From contig JAUCBJ010008830.1 of assembly GCA_032718475.1 (NCBI GenBank), positions 107,078-171,077 of the forward strand: DNA of 64,000 nt. Reading direction: 5' to 3'. The notes beneath the pieces were generated by a model. The model had not been told where the DNA came from. It ran no database searches and saw only the letters and a list, made by a program, of their open reading frames with translations. A program made the position numbers and the translations under genes. This document shows, piece after piece, positions 23,099-33,426 of this stretch; position 1 is the first letter of the stretch, and every line of letters starts with the position of its first letter. The DNA is from Nemertoderma westbladi (Eukaryota > Xenacoelomorpha > Nemertodermatida > Nemertodermatidae).

Positions 23099-23400
23099 AC
23101 CTATATTGTGAATGTCCTATGTCGTTCACCCCTCTGGTGGGCACCACCGACGGTGTCTGGAGCGCCGAGGCCCAGATCCTCATCCGCCATCTCGCCGAGA
23201 CACTCGTGACCCGGCGGGATGGAATGCGAGAGAGGGGCCTCGCGTGTGTCATGGGGGGTGTTCGACGGCGGCTGCAGTTCGCGCTTCTCCGGTCCAGCTC
23301 CCTCTGCCTCCGGGGCGGCCGACGGTCGTGGCGAGGATTGGGTTTCGGGGACGGGGCCGGTCTGCGAGGTGCGGGGCTGGCAGACCAGTGGTGATGGGTA
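23099..23400 (+). pseudogene. GC-rich remnant of a retroelement polyprotein C-terminus
   Basis: A sharp jump to high GC marks this 300-bp island. One frame (from 23119, 91 codons) gives SFTPLVGTTDGVWSAEAQ, then a run with VRRRLQFALLRSSSLCLRGG. The SFTPLVxxTxGxxG...LRxRLxFxLLRSxxLCLRG pattern occurs at the end of reverse-transcriptase polyproteins common in marine animal genomes; I recognise the pattern but cannot name the clade safely. It starts immediately after the LINE-C tail, so it is another truncated insertion or part of the target. A (TA)n tract follows at about 23430-23448. Confidence 0.5.
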
Positions 23401-23859
23401 TTTGTATTTTTTATTTGTATAACGGTCTAATATATATATATATATATTGTGTTCAAATACTTTATATAAATAAAATTAAATATAATTCCATAATATAAAT
23501 AAAATATTGTGAATTAGGTAGGCATACTTAGTTATCAGGTTATATACATAGCTGTATAGCCTACATGCATAGTAATATCTGAACATTTAATTAATTAATT
23601 TAGGTACCGGTACTGGCATAGGGGCCTAGTACTGTAAGTATAGGTAGGCCTATACCAGTACTGCAGTATACATCATGTACATAGCCCGATGTTGTTATAT
23701 AGGCATTTAAGTACTGAAGTAATTAGAATACCGATCACTTGTCCCTGCTATCACAACATTCATTGTGAAAATATCGAAATGGTATTCCAATTAAAATCTT
23801 ATTAATCATCAGTTTAGTTGAATAAATGAAGCAGCCTATTAATTAAACCTGGGACCTGT

Positions 23860-24190
23860 AACAGTGTAACCTGATTGAATAAAAAAAATGGGCAACTAAA
23901 ACCTATTAACTACCGCGGTAGCGTTAGGCCTAAATTAAAATGGAAATACAATTTTCCATTAGGCCCTATAATAATTTCAAGCAGTCAAGGGAAATTAAAT
24001 TACTTCAAAAATATCTGATACTGGAAGACTGGTACTGCTGTACCGGTAATGTAGGAAATTTAAAAACTGATATATAAAAAAGCCTGTACCATATATAATA
24101 AATCAAAGCTTATCTTATTAGACATAATCCAGCATTATGGTCAGACAGGAAAGTACCGTACCGGTACTTAAACTGTAGTTAATAATTTTT
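23860..24190 (-). repeat. Dispersed repeat family R1, copy 2
   Basis: Reverse complement of 7740-8060 with moderate divergence, including the CCTGATTGAATAAAAAA, TACTTCAAAAATATCTGATACTGG-type and GACAGGAAAGTAC landmarks. It is directly followed by copy 3 in the same orientation, so the two may have arrived as a tandem. Confidence 0.65.
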
Positions 24191-24329
24191 ATAGCCTACC
24201 GGTACTACTTATATTGATATATTACTATAATATATAATATATTATGTATTAGGCTGTTAGGCCTATAAGTTAATATGGTAGATCTATATAATAGGGCAGT
24301 GCGTTTTCACTTCTTTTTCGATTTTAGTG

Positions 24330-25210
24330 TTCTACTGATCCACAGAAGTTTCCAAATAAAATTAAGGCAAAATAAATTTCAGCAATATCTTGACGGATCC
24401 CAAGGGGGTTGAAATTTTGAGCCTTTGAGGCACAAATATGTCGCGAATGATTGCAGCCCTCCTCTCCTGTACGGAAAAGCCACTGCCGAGAATACTTCGC
24501 CGTTCTTAGAGACATATAGTCGACCCACCACGTGCTGCTTGGGATTTTAGGCTGAAATTCCCCAGCCCGCAGCCGTGGCAACCACAGAGAACTGCCTCAT
24601 CGGATGATCCGGAATCTCCACCACAACGCAATCGAGATCGTCCGCCACATCATGGAACCAACGTGTTGAATTGGCGACCTAAATAATTTAAAAATAATAG
24701 ATAGAAGAGTAAAAATAGAAGAAAAATGTAACTATTTGTAATATTTAATGAATTAATAGAGATTATAATTTTTCAATGAAAATGTACAATCCAGGGGTTT
24801 TTGGAACAAAATATCAAATGACAAAGTAGGTCCACATGTTACACTAACCGGGATTGGTGGCGACAGTGGACATGTAGTAAGTACGTGGCCATGGAGTTGA
24901 TCTCAAGCAGCCTATTAATTAAACCTGGGATACCTGAGTCATATTGAGGCAATGCAAACTTGCATAATGCATAATTGTATGTATTGTCTAGCGATGGTCC
25001 AGGTATACAGAAAATTGGAATTTCGGAATAGCAATGGAACATTGGAAATTGGACTGTAACCTGATTGAATAAAAAATGGGCAAGTAAAACCTGTTAGCTA
25101 CCGATAGGCCTATATAAAAAATGGAAATTAAATTTTCCATTATAATAATTTCAATGGAAATTGAAATACTTCAAGAATATCTGATACTGGTAATGTATGA
25201 AATTATAGTA
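24330..25210 (-). repeat. Dispersed repeat family R1, copy 3, with a decayed coding end
   Basis: Reverse complement of 7880-8592, continuing 200 bp beyond where copy 1 becomes unalignable. On the minus strand the 24.33-24.68 kb part has a readable but stop-containing frame (DVADDLDCVVVEIPDH, QFSVVATAAGWG, then RLYVSKNGEVFSAVAFPYR). That stretch is conserved with copy 1 (VADDLDC, QFSVVATAEGWG), so it is likely the end of an old ORF. I do not recognise the protein. Confidence 0.65.
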
Positions 25211-25477
25211 AATATAAATCTATAGCTAGCATAAAGACAATCAAATTCTCATAGAAAAAAAATTGTGCATATTTTTAAAAACACAAAAGTTAATAAAAGT
25301 TTAGAAGTTGTGATCAAATCAAATTGTTCTAAAAAAAATCTTGGATTTTTCTAAAAAAAATTTGAAGTTTAGAAGTGTTGCTCAAGGTTAATATTACTTG
25401 AATTTCATAAAACTATAGGAGAACATTAAAAGGATTTCAAGATTTAAATTATATTCATTAAATAAAATATCTGAGGG

Positions 25478-25605
25478 CTATTGTCCGGGGGGCAATACTC
25501 CAGGGGGCAATAGTACCGGGGGCAATTGTCCTCGGGTGGCAATTGTGATCGGGAGAAAATTGTTCGGAGGCAATTGTCCTGGGGGCAATTGTCCTAGTTT
25601 CCCCA
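25478..25605 (+). repeat. Short tandem repeat, GGGGGCAATTGTCCT-like units
   Basis: About eight degenerate 15-18 bp units built on GGGGGCAATWGTCC lie between AT-rich flanks. Each unit contains a CAATTG (or CAATAG) core. The surrounding stretches 25211-25477 and 25606-25950 hold no gene. Confidence 0.8.
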
Positions 25606-25953
25606 AGTTACCTAACTTCATGACTCGCCCCAGCCGTTTTTACTAATTTCATCCAATCAAACCGTTGTTGGCTGTTTGGAACCACAGAAAAATATACAAA
25701 TAGTTTACAAAATATACAAAATTTAATACAAAACTGTTTAATACAAAACAAAAAATAATATCGGTAAGTAGATTATTAAATAAATTGAATTGATTTAGAG
25801 AATAATAATTAATGTAATGAATTCATTTAAGTGATAATAGGCCCTAATGATTATTACTTACGATAGTACTACAGTTACAGTACTAAATTAGGCCCTCTTC
25901 CTAACTAATTAATGTAACTGTTGTAATAAAGGAGGCCTATTATATCAGTATAT

Positions 25954-26440
25954 TAATTACCTGTAATAATATGCCGTTTATCTTTACAGAAATCCACAGC
26001 TTCGATGCGGCTCCCATCCTTTCCTTCAATCTGGTTGATAACCTCCCCAGTTCCCGAATGTATAATATAAATCAACCTGTTCAACCCAACAGCAGCGATT
26101 CTAGACCGTTTGGGACTCAATACGATCCTCAGGACCTCATGAGTTGCTTCCTGTCTCCACAAGGTCTCCCCTGTACCAACAACGAAAAAATGGATCCTCC
26201 TTCCCCCACCTACCGACACCACAGACTCCCCAACCGGACCTCCTCCCCCCCCCCCCCCCCCCCCCCCACTGTGCCCCCGGTATTCGTACAACAGCTCCTG
26301 GGTTCCACAGTCCACCAAACTTTTACTGTACTATCACTCGAACAGCTGGCCAACCGGGACCCATTCGAGTTGAACCGAATACAGTAAACCCGCCCAGAAT
26401 GCCCCTTCCAGATAGTAGTAACCTTATAGTTCTCCCAGTT
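25954..26440 (-). pseudogene. WD40-repeat exon(s), frameshifted
   Basis: Read on the minus strand, the exon starts with WKGHSGRVYCIRFNSNG, SCSSDSTVKVW, a complete WD40 blade. After a one-base frame change it continues DCGTQELLYEYRGHSG and then RIHFFVVGTGETLWRQE, VLRIVLSPKRSRIAAVG and IEAVDFCKDKRHIITG, covering about two further blades. It ends at a CAG|GTAATT donor near 25957. A C23 run on the plus strand (26245-26267) codes for a polyglycine insertion in the middle, which no WD40 blade should have. The exon is therefore either pseudogenised or affected by homopolymer assembly errors. Which WD40 protein it is cannot be told. Confidence 0.65.
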
Positions 26441-26733
26441 AGTAACCTAATAGTTCCTACCAGTTATTGATATTAATGAAAACGCCCCGTTGAACCCACA
26501 TGTTGCAATGACGTCCTGGTTGGAGGGATTTATATCTGACCAACATTTTTTTTCTTCGAACTAAAACTAGATAAAAGATCTGTTTTGGATGTGATCGGTC
26601 TCTTCAATATTGACAGTTTGATTTTGTAGTGCAACCGTTTACTACCGTTGGTATTTGGGGCTGAAAGCTTTCTGAACACACCGTTTTTTTAACCAAATTA
26701 AACAAGTAATATAGTAAAATTCAAATACTGCAT

Positions 26734-27017
26734 TTAATTATCATCTTCAAACATATCCATGGTTAAATTCATGTATAAATCCGCTAACTGATCCTTTGTC
26801 TTCGCCGGTCCAATAATTACATCGGCTTCTGCCTCACTCTGATTCCCTTGCAAATACAGGATATTCCGTATCATTCTTCTGAGTTGGTCGGTGGATCTCT
26901 TTTTTATAACCTCGGCCTTTAGTCTGTCCTCTCTCAACGGATATGCGTATCTTAGATCAGTGGGGAGGCCTACTCTCTGGCAAAGGGACTCTTCGTATAT
27001 TTCCATGTTATGAACAC
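26734..27017 (-). CDS. Unidentified terminal exon
   Basis: On the minus strand a TTTTCTTCTCAG acceptor at about 27018 is followed by an uninterrupted frame of 93 codons ending TAA at 26734-26736. It is hydrophilic and helical-looking (EDRLKAEVIKKRSTDQLRRM, ADLYMNLTMDMFEDDN) with no zinc-binding or catalytic signature. The good acceptor and clean frame make a terminal exon likely. It is transcribed towards the WD40 exon but has its own stop, so it belongs to a different gene. No family is recognised. Confidence 0.45.
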
Positions 27018-27439
27018 CTGAGAAGAAAATATGGGAGAATGTTAGCATCTGTGTTCTGCCTTTTTAAATTTTGGTACAGAAAGGATTAATAATGCATAGT
27101 ATGTAATACTGGATATATTACATAAATTTTAAATTACTGTCTGGGTACATGTGAAAACGTAACTCCATTTGAAAAGTTCTGCCTAATTCAGAGCGTATTC
27201 TAAATTGTTGGCAGAAAAACCCAACACATTTATTGAATCTTATCCAGTGTAATTAATTATCCTATTGCCTATGTTGGATAAAGGCGATAAAAGTTTTGGT
27301 AAGCGTTTAAATCACTTTCGCTTGAATGTCAAAATAAAATATCAGTATATTTGTATCATTTTATTATTTAGTTCAGTATTTATTATGTATAAATTTTGCT
27401 AACCTATTTGATATAATTGTTCCATGGATCCATCAATAG
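27018..27439. other. Divergent AT-rich spacer
   Basis: No gene is seen. The spacer separates the minus-strand exon at 27017 from the plus-strand Rep-like/VLTF3 pair and would hold any promoter of the latter or missing upstream exons. A short frame at 27424 (ATGGATCCATC...) overlaps the start of the Rep-like region in another frame, and I do not support it as a gene. Confidence 0.4.
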
Positions 27440-27445
27440 ATTGTC

Positions 27446-29002
27446 CAGTAATTGGAAAACACTTCATCTGTGGGAAATCATGTGTTGACATACATCACAT
27501 CTTGGGGCGGAAATACAATGAGAGTGAAGCTGTACAACAAAATTGTTTGCCAGTTTGAAGCAGGAGAAGTATTGGAGAATTTTGGAGGGCATTTGGCAGA
27601 CTACGCTGATTGCGGGAACCCTGTTCTTCGGAAATCCTTAGAACATCCATTGATCCAGCAATATGGATGTACAAGAGTTGAGATATCCTTGTACTCTATG
27701 AATTATATATCTAGAGATCTTGGTGTGGCAGTAATGAGAAGTGCATTAGAAAACATACAGCCATATCACGGATTATTTGTGCAGCAAAGTGGGAGGAATC
27801 ACTGGCTAGCTCTAGCAAAAGAGGTGACAAGGTGTTGTGTCATTGCCTCTAAGACCACAGGAACAATCTATGTAGCTTGGTATGCTCACACAAGAACTGG
27901 GAAAGTTTCTGGAGTGAAAGTGCAGGGTAAGTTTGATATACAAGAAAATAGACAAAGATGGGAGAAGGCTATTGTGGAGTTGTTCAGAATTTGGATTTCG
28001 AGGTTGTCCTATATTTTGCTTCCAAATTAGAAATCAAAATGAAATTGAAAATGGCACGGAAATAGCACCTCTGAAATGCTATTTCAAAGACCCCACTGCA
28101 AAAACAATACTTTGCTCATCGAAACTACCAACACAGTGTAGGTCAGTTCAAGCAAGAATTCCGTTGGAAGAAATGTTGCCACCAACAGATTTCATAGAGT
28201 GGACATGGAGGCAAGAGCCTTGCAAATCATTGGGAACAGCAAAAATGCAATGGAAACTACTAGAGGTGCCTGAATACTTGCAAACACATCAGGTATCTTG
28301 GTTGTCAACGTGGAAAAGAGCGCAGAGGAACATTGATATTCTAGATTATTTAGAATGTGAAAAATGGAGACAAGATGCACTGCAAAGAAGTGCAAGAAAT
28401 CGAGAAGAAGTAGCCTTGATACACAAAAGGTTGCTGGAGTTCAAGAAAAGAAAACGACATGAAAATGAACAAAAGGAATATGTTTTGCATCTATTGAAGC
28501 ATACTCCCATACAAAAAATTTGTGAGTTGGATGGTAAGCTCCCAAAGAGTTCAATAATGAGCAGCAGCAGATAATTATTTGGTATCCAATTAAATTATTG
28601 AGAAGCCCAATTGAAGGCGAACAACAAAATATACAAGATAGATTGAAGAAAGTCGAAAATGAATATGAGAAGGCCAAGTCCATATGTTTGGTTGAATATC
28701 CTGCAAAAGAAAAGAGGAGTGTGAGAAAAGTGCTTCAATTGGAAGAAGGTGAATATCAATGTATAGCATATTGGAACCAAAACTATAGGGGAAAATTGCG
28801 TCACATATTATACTTGCAGAATAAAGCTGGTGAATCTGCGAGACCAGTATATGGCTATTTCTTGCAGAGAGAGGTTTTGCAGATGCAGTATGATTTGTCC
28901 ACAGTTTTCTGTTTCACTGTTTTCATGTTAATAACAAACTTTGATAGCAAAAAAGATGAAGAAGTCAATATTCCATCAGCTCCCCCACTCTACTGCGAAT
29001 AA
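27446..29002 (+). pseudogene. Rolling-circle-Rep-like replication protein, N-truncated and frameshifted
   Basis: Three consecutive frames form one protein: 27446-~27985, ~27985-28574 (other frame) and 28598-29002 (first frame again). Near the start SWGGNTMRVKLYNK, then GGHLADY, then CTRVEISLYS resemble the (G)S-x-R-x-Y-N/D-K ... R-x-E signature of rolling-circle initiators of the Rep_trans kind. YVAWYAHT, GFRGCPIF, LKCYFK, TILCSSK and PPTDFIEWTWR follow, and the last part reads YRGKLRHILYLQ, VYGYFLQREV. The N-terminal part expected to carry metal-binding (HUH-like) residues is not visible; a stop at 27437 blocks extension. No helicase motif is seen. The assignment is inference from motif spacing. 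Its partner is the VLTF3-like gene 40 bp downstream on the same strand. Confidence 0.45.
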
Positions 29003-29041
29003 AAGTTTTAATTTAAAGAATTAACCACTAAATTAAAACTA

Positions 29042-29812
29042 ATGGATGGTTATAACAAAGATGCAACTGATAAATGTAATTTATTTACCAAGGAACAATG
29101 GGCGTTTTTATCTAATATGCATGAACCTAAACAAGATTTCAAAAAGAAAATACAAGAAGGTTGTAAATCATGTAATGGAAAAGTTTTTGAATTCATTAAT
29201 CATAGGAAAGTCTGTGTTGAGTGTGGAGTTATAAAAGAATTCATGGAACTTTTAAATTCTTCTTATAATAATAATAATTATAATAAACATAGTACAGAGT
29301 TTAAATATAGTAGAGAAGCTTATTTCAAGTCTTGCATCAAACAGTATCAAGGACTACAATTTTGTAGAATTCCAGATCATTTATTGAGAGAGATAACAAA
29401 AAAATTTCAAGAGAACAATCTATTGGTTGAGGATTCTGAAAATAGATACTCTTCTATAACAAGAAAAGATATAACAAGATGTTTAAAAGAAATAAATTAT
29501 GCTAAACATTACAAGAATGCTAATTTTATCTATCAAGTTATTACTAATAATCAAATAGACAATATTAGTCATTTAGAAACAAAACTCTTATGTGATTTCA
29601 ATAGATTCGTTGTGGAATATAATAAACTGCATATACAACGCAAGAACTTTCTCAGTTTACAGTACTTATTGTTTCAGTTTCTACGTAGGCATGAACACCC
29701 CTGCAATATTGAAAATTTTACTATATTAAAAACAGAAAATGCTAAAGAGTTTCACAATGATATTTGCAAAAGAATTTTTAAAATCTTAGGTTGGAAATTT
29801 ACACCTATTTAA
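29042..29812 (+). CDS. VLTF3-like (poxvirus A2L-type) late transcription factor, intact
   Basis: 256 codons, ATG to TAA, with no break. An N-terminal zinc ribbon (C41-x2-C44 ... C58-x2-C61, as CKSC ... CVECG) is followed by the family's helical core: Y-x3-FKSCIKQYQGLQ, an IP near 110, ITRKDITRCLKE, FNRFVVEYNKLHIQRKNFLS and a terminal RIFKILGWKFTPI. This order is that of the viral late transcription factor 3 family of nucleocytoplasmic large DNA viruses and their small relatives, where it activates late genes. I know of no cellular gene with this layout. A leader of 39 bp separates it from the Rep-like gene. The strongly AT-biased codons differ from the WD40 exon 2.6 kb away. It may be an endogenised viral gene kept open, or a very recent insertion. 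Confidence 0.78.
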   Translation: MDGYNKDATDKCNLFTKEQWAFLSNMHEPKQDFKKKIQEGCKSCNGKVFEFINHRKVCVECGVIKEFMELLNSSYNNNNYNKHSTEFKYSREAYFKSCIKQYQGLQFCRIPDHLLREITKKFQENNLLVEDSENRYSSITRKDITRCLKEINYAKHYKNANFIYQVITNNQIDNISHLETKLLCDFNRFVVEYNKLHIQRKNFLSLQYLLFQFLRRHEHPCNIENFTILKTENAKEFHNDICKRIFKILGWKFTPI

Positions 29813-30085
29813 TATGATTTAAATATTATATTATATTAATATTGTAAACTATATAGAATGCAAGTCATTATAAAAATTACTTTAATTAACTTTCAATACC
29901 TCGGAGGTTTCAATACCTTAGTTTCCAAACCAAAGCCTACTCATACATTCACAGTTTTTTTTTTTATCTACAATGACCTTTGATCAGCGTGTGAGAACCT
30001 ATTATTTGCTTAATATATATTGAAGTAGCTCCACGTGCATTATAAGGAGTCAATTTTAACCTGGGGTAGTTGGTGGCCTCATTTA
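29813..30085. other. AT-rich spacer
   Basis: No gene is seen. A short imperfect repeat, TTTCAATACCTCGGAGG / TTTCAATACCTTAG (29891-29922), and a T10 run are present. The end of the viral pair or the break of the retrotransposon must lie here, but no junction signature is visible. Confidence 0.4.
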
Positions 30086-30180
30086 GTTGTTTTCTATACT
30101 ACTGTCGTTCCCGCAAAATCCCGTAGATATATTCCAATTGGTTCAATTACTGTACCCGGCTGTACTTTATTTAGCAATCG

Positions 30181-30858
30181 TTAGCTAATCATAGTAGTTT
30201 GGGCGCCTGTATCTACGACACCTGACTCAATATAGCGGCCCTCTAAAATTACGTCAAGGAACATATCATGAGGGGGTGTTTCAGTAAAATTCACTATTAC
30301 AGTCTTATTATTGAAAGAAGACGGTGGGGGATGCCTGTTGCTTGGGAAAAATGTAGGATTTACAACTGGTGATGTATTTTGATTATGTATTGGAGCTGTG
30401 TTTCTTATTGTATTATCACTGGGGTGTACTGTATAATTCCTATTAATACCATTATTTTGGTGTGATATATTTCTATCGGTATTTCTGTTATAATAAGGTC
30501 TAGATTCAGATTGATAATACTCATTGCGTGAATCAACAGGAGAATAACTATTATAAAGCTGGTGTTGCTGCGGATGGCCGTTGTAATTGTGTTGTCGCCA
30601 AGTTCTACTCTGTTGAAAATTACTTTGTCTCCTGTTTACCCCACTTGGATTACTACTGTGGCCATTAAAACGGTTAAATCTTGGCGGTGGTGGATAATAA
30701 GATAAATGTTGATTTTGCCGGTTTGGATGCCGAAAGCAATCGATAGTTTTATGGCCAGCTTTAAAACAAATGTCACAAAGGATAGTTGCCTTATTATTTT
30801 GTGCTAAGGGACCTACTGTTTGCCGGTCTAGTGCAGTTACAAGTTTGTCAACAGCCAT
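30181..30858 (-). pseudogene. Nucleocapsid zinc knuckle and protease N-terminus
   Basis: An open frame of 225 codons from ATG 30858. CDICFKAGHKTIDC is a CCHC knuckle (C-x2-C-x4-H-x4-C) for RNA binding. An Asn/Tyr/Pro/Gln-rich linker of about 110 residues follows, and then the retroviral-type protease begins (FLDVILEGRYIESGVVDTGA, with the DTGA active-site triplet). TAG at 30181-30183 interrupts the protease; beyond it the same frame reads RLLNKVQPGT and DFAGTT until about 30090. Start and frame suggest it was fused to gag before a one-base change. Confidence 0.85.
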
Positions 30859-30863
30859 TTCTA

Positions 30864-31912
30864 AATTTGCAAGTCGGTAAAGACTGGGAATAACTATCCT
30901 TATTAGCTTGATCTCTATTAGTTTCTCTATAACTGCTTACTACTGTATTGGGATTGAATACCTGGTCCAAATCTGCTCGAGTCAGTGGCAAGGACAAGTT
31001 TGGGTTTTCAAGCCTCACACTTTGCTCTATGTGCCGCGCTATAGCAACCACAGAATCCAAGTCATCCGTTGCTTTGACTTTCTCACTCACTCTAGATAAA
31101 ATTACCTTCTGTAAACCATGTAAAAATCTATCCCTCACTCGAATTCGCATATCTCTACTATTACTAGTACTTAATGCACGCTTTGCCACTTGCATAAGTC
31201 TTTCATAAAAATCGTCTACACTCTCATCCGTTTCCTGTTTCATAGCTGAAAAAATTGTATAATAATAAGTTTGACTCTCACCATGGCTAAAACGTAACAA
31301 CAATTGTTGTTTAAGTTCCTGGAAGGGAAGTAACTCCAAACGCCCGATATTTTGGTCGTACCATCTGCCCGCTTTTCCCTCTAAATATCCTGGTAAAACT
31401 GTTGTACATTTACCTAACGACCAATTGTTTGCTATTGCGGCCCGCTCAAAACTTCCTAACCATACGTCCACGGGTGGTACATCAGTATCCCCTGGGAGAG
31501 TTTTATCACCACTATATTTACTTGGTTTTACAAATATGTGAGTATTATTGTTATCATTAATTCTATTTACTATAGAATTCGCATGTACTGTACCTGGATC
31601 AGAAAATAGTCTACGACCTAGACGCTCACCAGAAATAGGTTGTTCTCTAAACGATACAGTTGGGGTATCTGTGTCTCCTAGTAACAGATCTTCTTCTAAT
31701 CCTCCGTAAGCCATTGTGAGAAAGTATTTTATCGTATACTGTAGCGTGTTCTCAGTCGGATCAACTGGATGTGTGGCCAGTGTCTTTATCAGATTGATTT
31801 TCTCTCGATCTCGGTGTCGATCAATGAGTTCATCTCGGTGTCGATCTATGAGTTCATCTCGGTGTCGATCTATGAGTTCATCTCGGTGGGACCTAACACT
31901 GAATTCTGACAT
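30864..31912 (-). pseudogene. gag: gag capsid ORF
   Basis: Starts at ATG 31912 and runs 354 codons. The N-terminus contains a run of three-plus HRDELID repeats, each 24 bp (31805-31893), perhaps expanded by slippage. From about residue 140 the capsid region appears: DVWLGSFERAAIANNW, LEGKAGRWYDQ, FQELKQQLLLRF, and DESVDDFYERLMQVAKRA, typical of the Retrotrans_gag family of Ty3-like elements, where it forms the particle shell. The frame runs out at the end of the capsid/spacer by an indel near 30870-30890; the nucleocapsid continues in another frame. There is no LTR on either side to prime replication. Confidence 0.88.
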
Positions 31913-32309
31913 CCTAAAGAAACAATTTATATAGTAGCCAATGGCAGATCAGCTTGTAGTTAATTGGCATTTTTGAATGATTCATTCCACTGTAGTTCGG
32001 TTTGAATTTACCATAGGAAGAATAAATTGGCAAATATAGTTTCCTCAGCCAAGGACAGATAGGGAGGGGGGGGGGAAACTTGACGCAATAAAAATGCATC
32101 CCTCTCCAGGGGAAATTCGACACAAATAACAGCTGATTATTCTCAAAAATAAAACTGTAACCTGTTCTATTGGGTTTAGTTTATAGTTTTGGTTAAAATA
32201 ACGAGCCACTGTAACCTGCTCCTTTCCCTAAATTGAGAATTTAACATTGCGGCGAGATATTTATTCGCCAAGTCTTGACTCCTGGTATCAGAGGTCTCCC
32301 CCTTTAGCT
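31913..32309. other. Non-coding flank of the gag element
   Basis: It contains a G10 run at about 32067-32076 and a duplicated GTAACCTG...CTATTGGG/CTCCTTTCC motif. It may include 5' leader of the retrotransposon. No tRNA-primer site could be identified. Confidence 0.35.
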
Positions 32310-33107
32310 TATTTCTAATTTTCTTTCCGATCGCAAATAATTTGTATCCATCGACGGTATCAACTCAACTTTATTACCCCTCTCCTGTGGCGTCCCCCAG
32401 GGATCTGTTCTCTCTCCCATACTATTTCTTATCTTTATCAATGACTTACCGAACGCAACTACCTTACTTAGTAGACTTTTCGCTGACGACACAACTTTAA
32501 TTAATTCCCAAAAAAACATTCAATCATTAATTACTAACACGAACAGTGAAGTAATCAAAATCTACGACTGGCTACATGACAATAAATTAATTTCTGAACT
32601 TAAAGAAAACAGAGTACGCCATATTTACTAACCTTCCTATTCCTACGTATACTAATACCGACAATAACACACATCAAATTAAAATAAACAAGAAAGACAT
32701 CAAACATACAGAAACACAAAATTACTAGGCATTTGGATAGACTCTAAACTAAACTGGAAAACTCATATAAAACAAAGTACTCAAAAAATTTATAAATCTA
32801 ATGGTATTTTCTACAAACTTCGGCATATACAGTATTTCCTCCCCACATTCTTAGAACCCTATACTTCTCACTGATCATCCCTACGTTAATTACGGTATTA
32901 TTCCATGGGGTAGCACTCATTCCACACTGAAACCACTACGTACCAAAATCAACAAACTGTTGTGCTGTATTACATTTTCACACTACAGATCATCCTCAAT
33001 CCCCATTTACAAACAACTAAATATTTTACCAATTAACAAACTCTGTGAACTATCTGTCAGCACCTTCATGTACGACATCCATTCAAAAAATATAAGCACT
33101 ACCTCAA
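32310..33107 (+). pseudogene. LINE-D fragment, RT palm to C-terminus, copy 1
   Basis: Broken frames spell an RT: CGVPQGSVLSPILFLIFIND, then LFADDTTLI with the catalytic FADD, then WLHDNKL, LGIWIDSKLNWKTHIK, IFYKLRHIQYF. It is related to, but distinct from, LINE-A. The fragment ends abruptly at a C18 run (33108-33125). Its last 320 bp (32789-33107) are nearly identical to 34813-35131. Confidence 0.8.
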
Positions 33108-33125
33108 CCCCCCCCCCCCCCCCCC

Positions 33126-33426
33126 GCGCCCCCATCCGGTTGTTAATTAAGATAAACTGGTTGAATATGGCAATTTGCTCACGATTGTCAATCGTTATCC
33201 CGCTAATTGGTTGTACTGTCACATTCGTCCGACTAAAGAAATACATACACCATAACATAATTTAATAATTTGTTTTTAATGTATGTACATATACATTGTG
33301 TTGGTGTATGTATATAATGATGAATGCTGAGTACGGAACCTGCCATATATAATTAGCATTAGTCCTGAAAAGGACTGTTTTGGTTGTAAATTTTGAAGGT
33401 CCATAGATAGATAGTTAGTTATGTAG
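33126..33426. other. Non-coding stretch after the C18 run
   Basis: Mixed composition with TGTATGTA-type simple sequence near 33270-33310 and TAGTTAG repeats at 33410-33432. No gene is seen. Confidence 0.4.

Larger units (their letters stand above)
30090..31912 (-). mobile_element. Truncated Ty3-type LTR retrotransposon (gag, nucleocapsid, protease start)
   Basis: The minus strand carries gag, a CCHC nucleocapsid and the beginning of the aspartic protease, and then stops. No reverse transcriptase, RNase H or integrase is present downstream, and no LTR pair is recognisable at the flanks. The 31913-32300 stretch on the 5' side (containing a G10 run) may be leader or LTR remnant. It is a 3'-truncated, dead copy. 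Confidence 0.85.

Noticed and set aside
25478..25605. Possible CRISPR-like array (GGGGGCAATTGTCC units)
   Set aside because: Units are contiguous without spacers and degenerate, and the genome is eukaryotic; it is a minisatellite.
26144..26470. Proline-rich plus-strand ORFs
   Set aside because: Antisense to the WD40 exon; the proline run is only the C23 tract.
27424..27555. Frame MDPSIDCPVIGKHFICGKSC as an N-terminal exon of the Rep-like gene
   Set aside because: It overlaps the Rep-like coding strand in another frame, has no splice signals, and its HH pair is not in a hydrophobic strand as an HUH motif should be.
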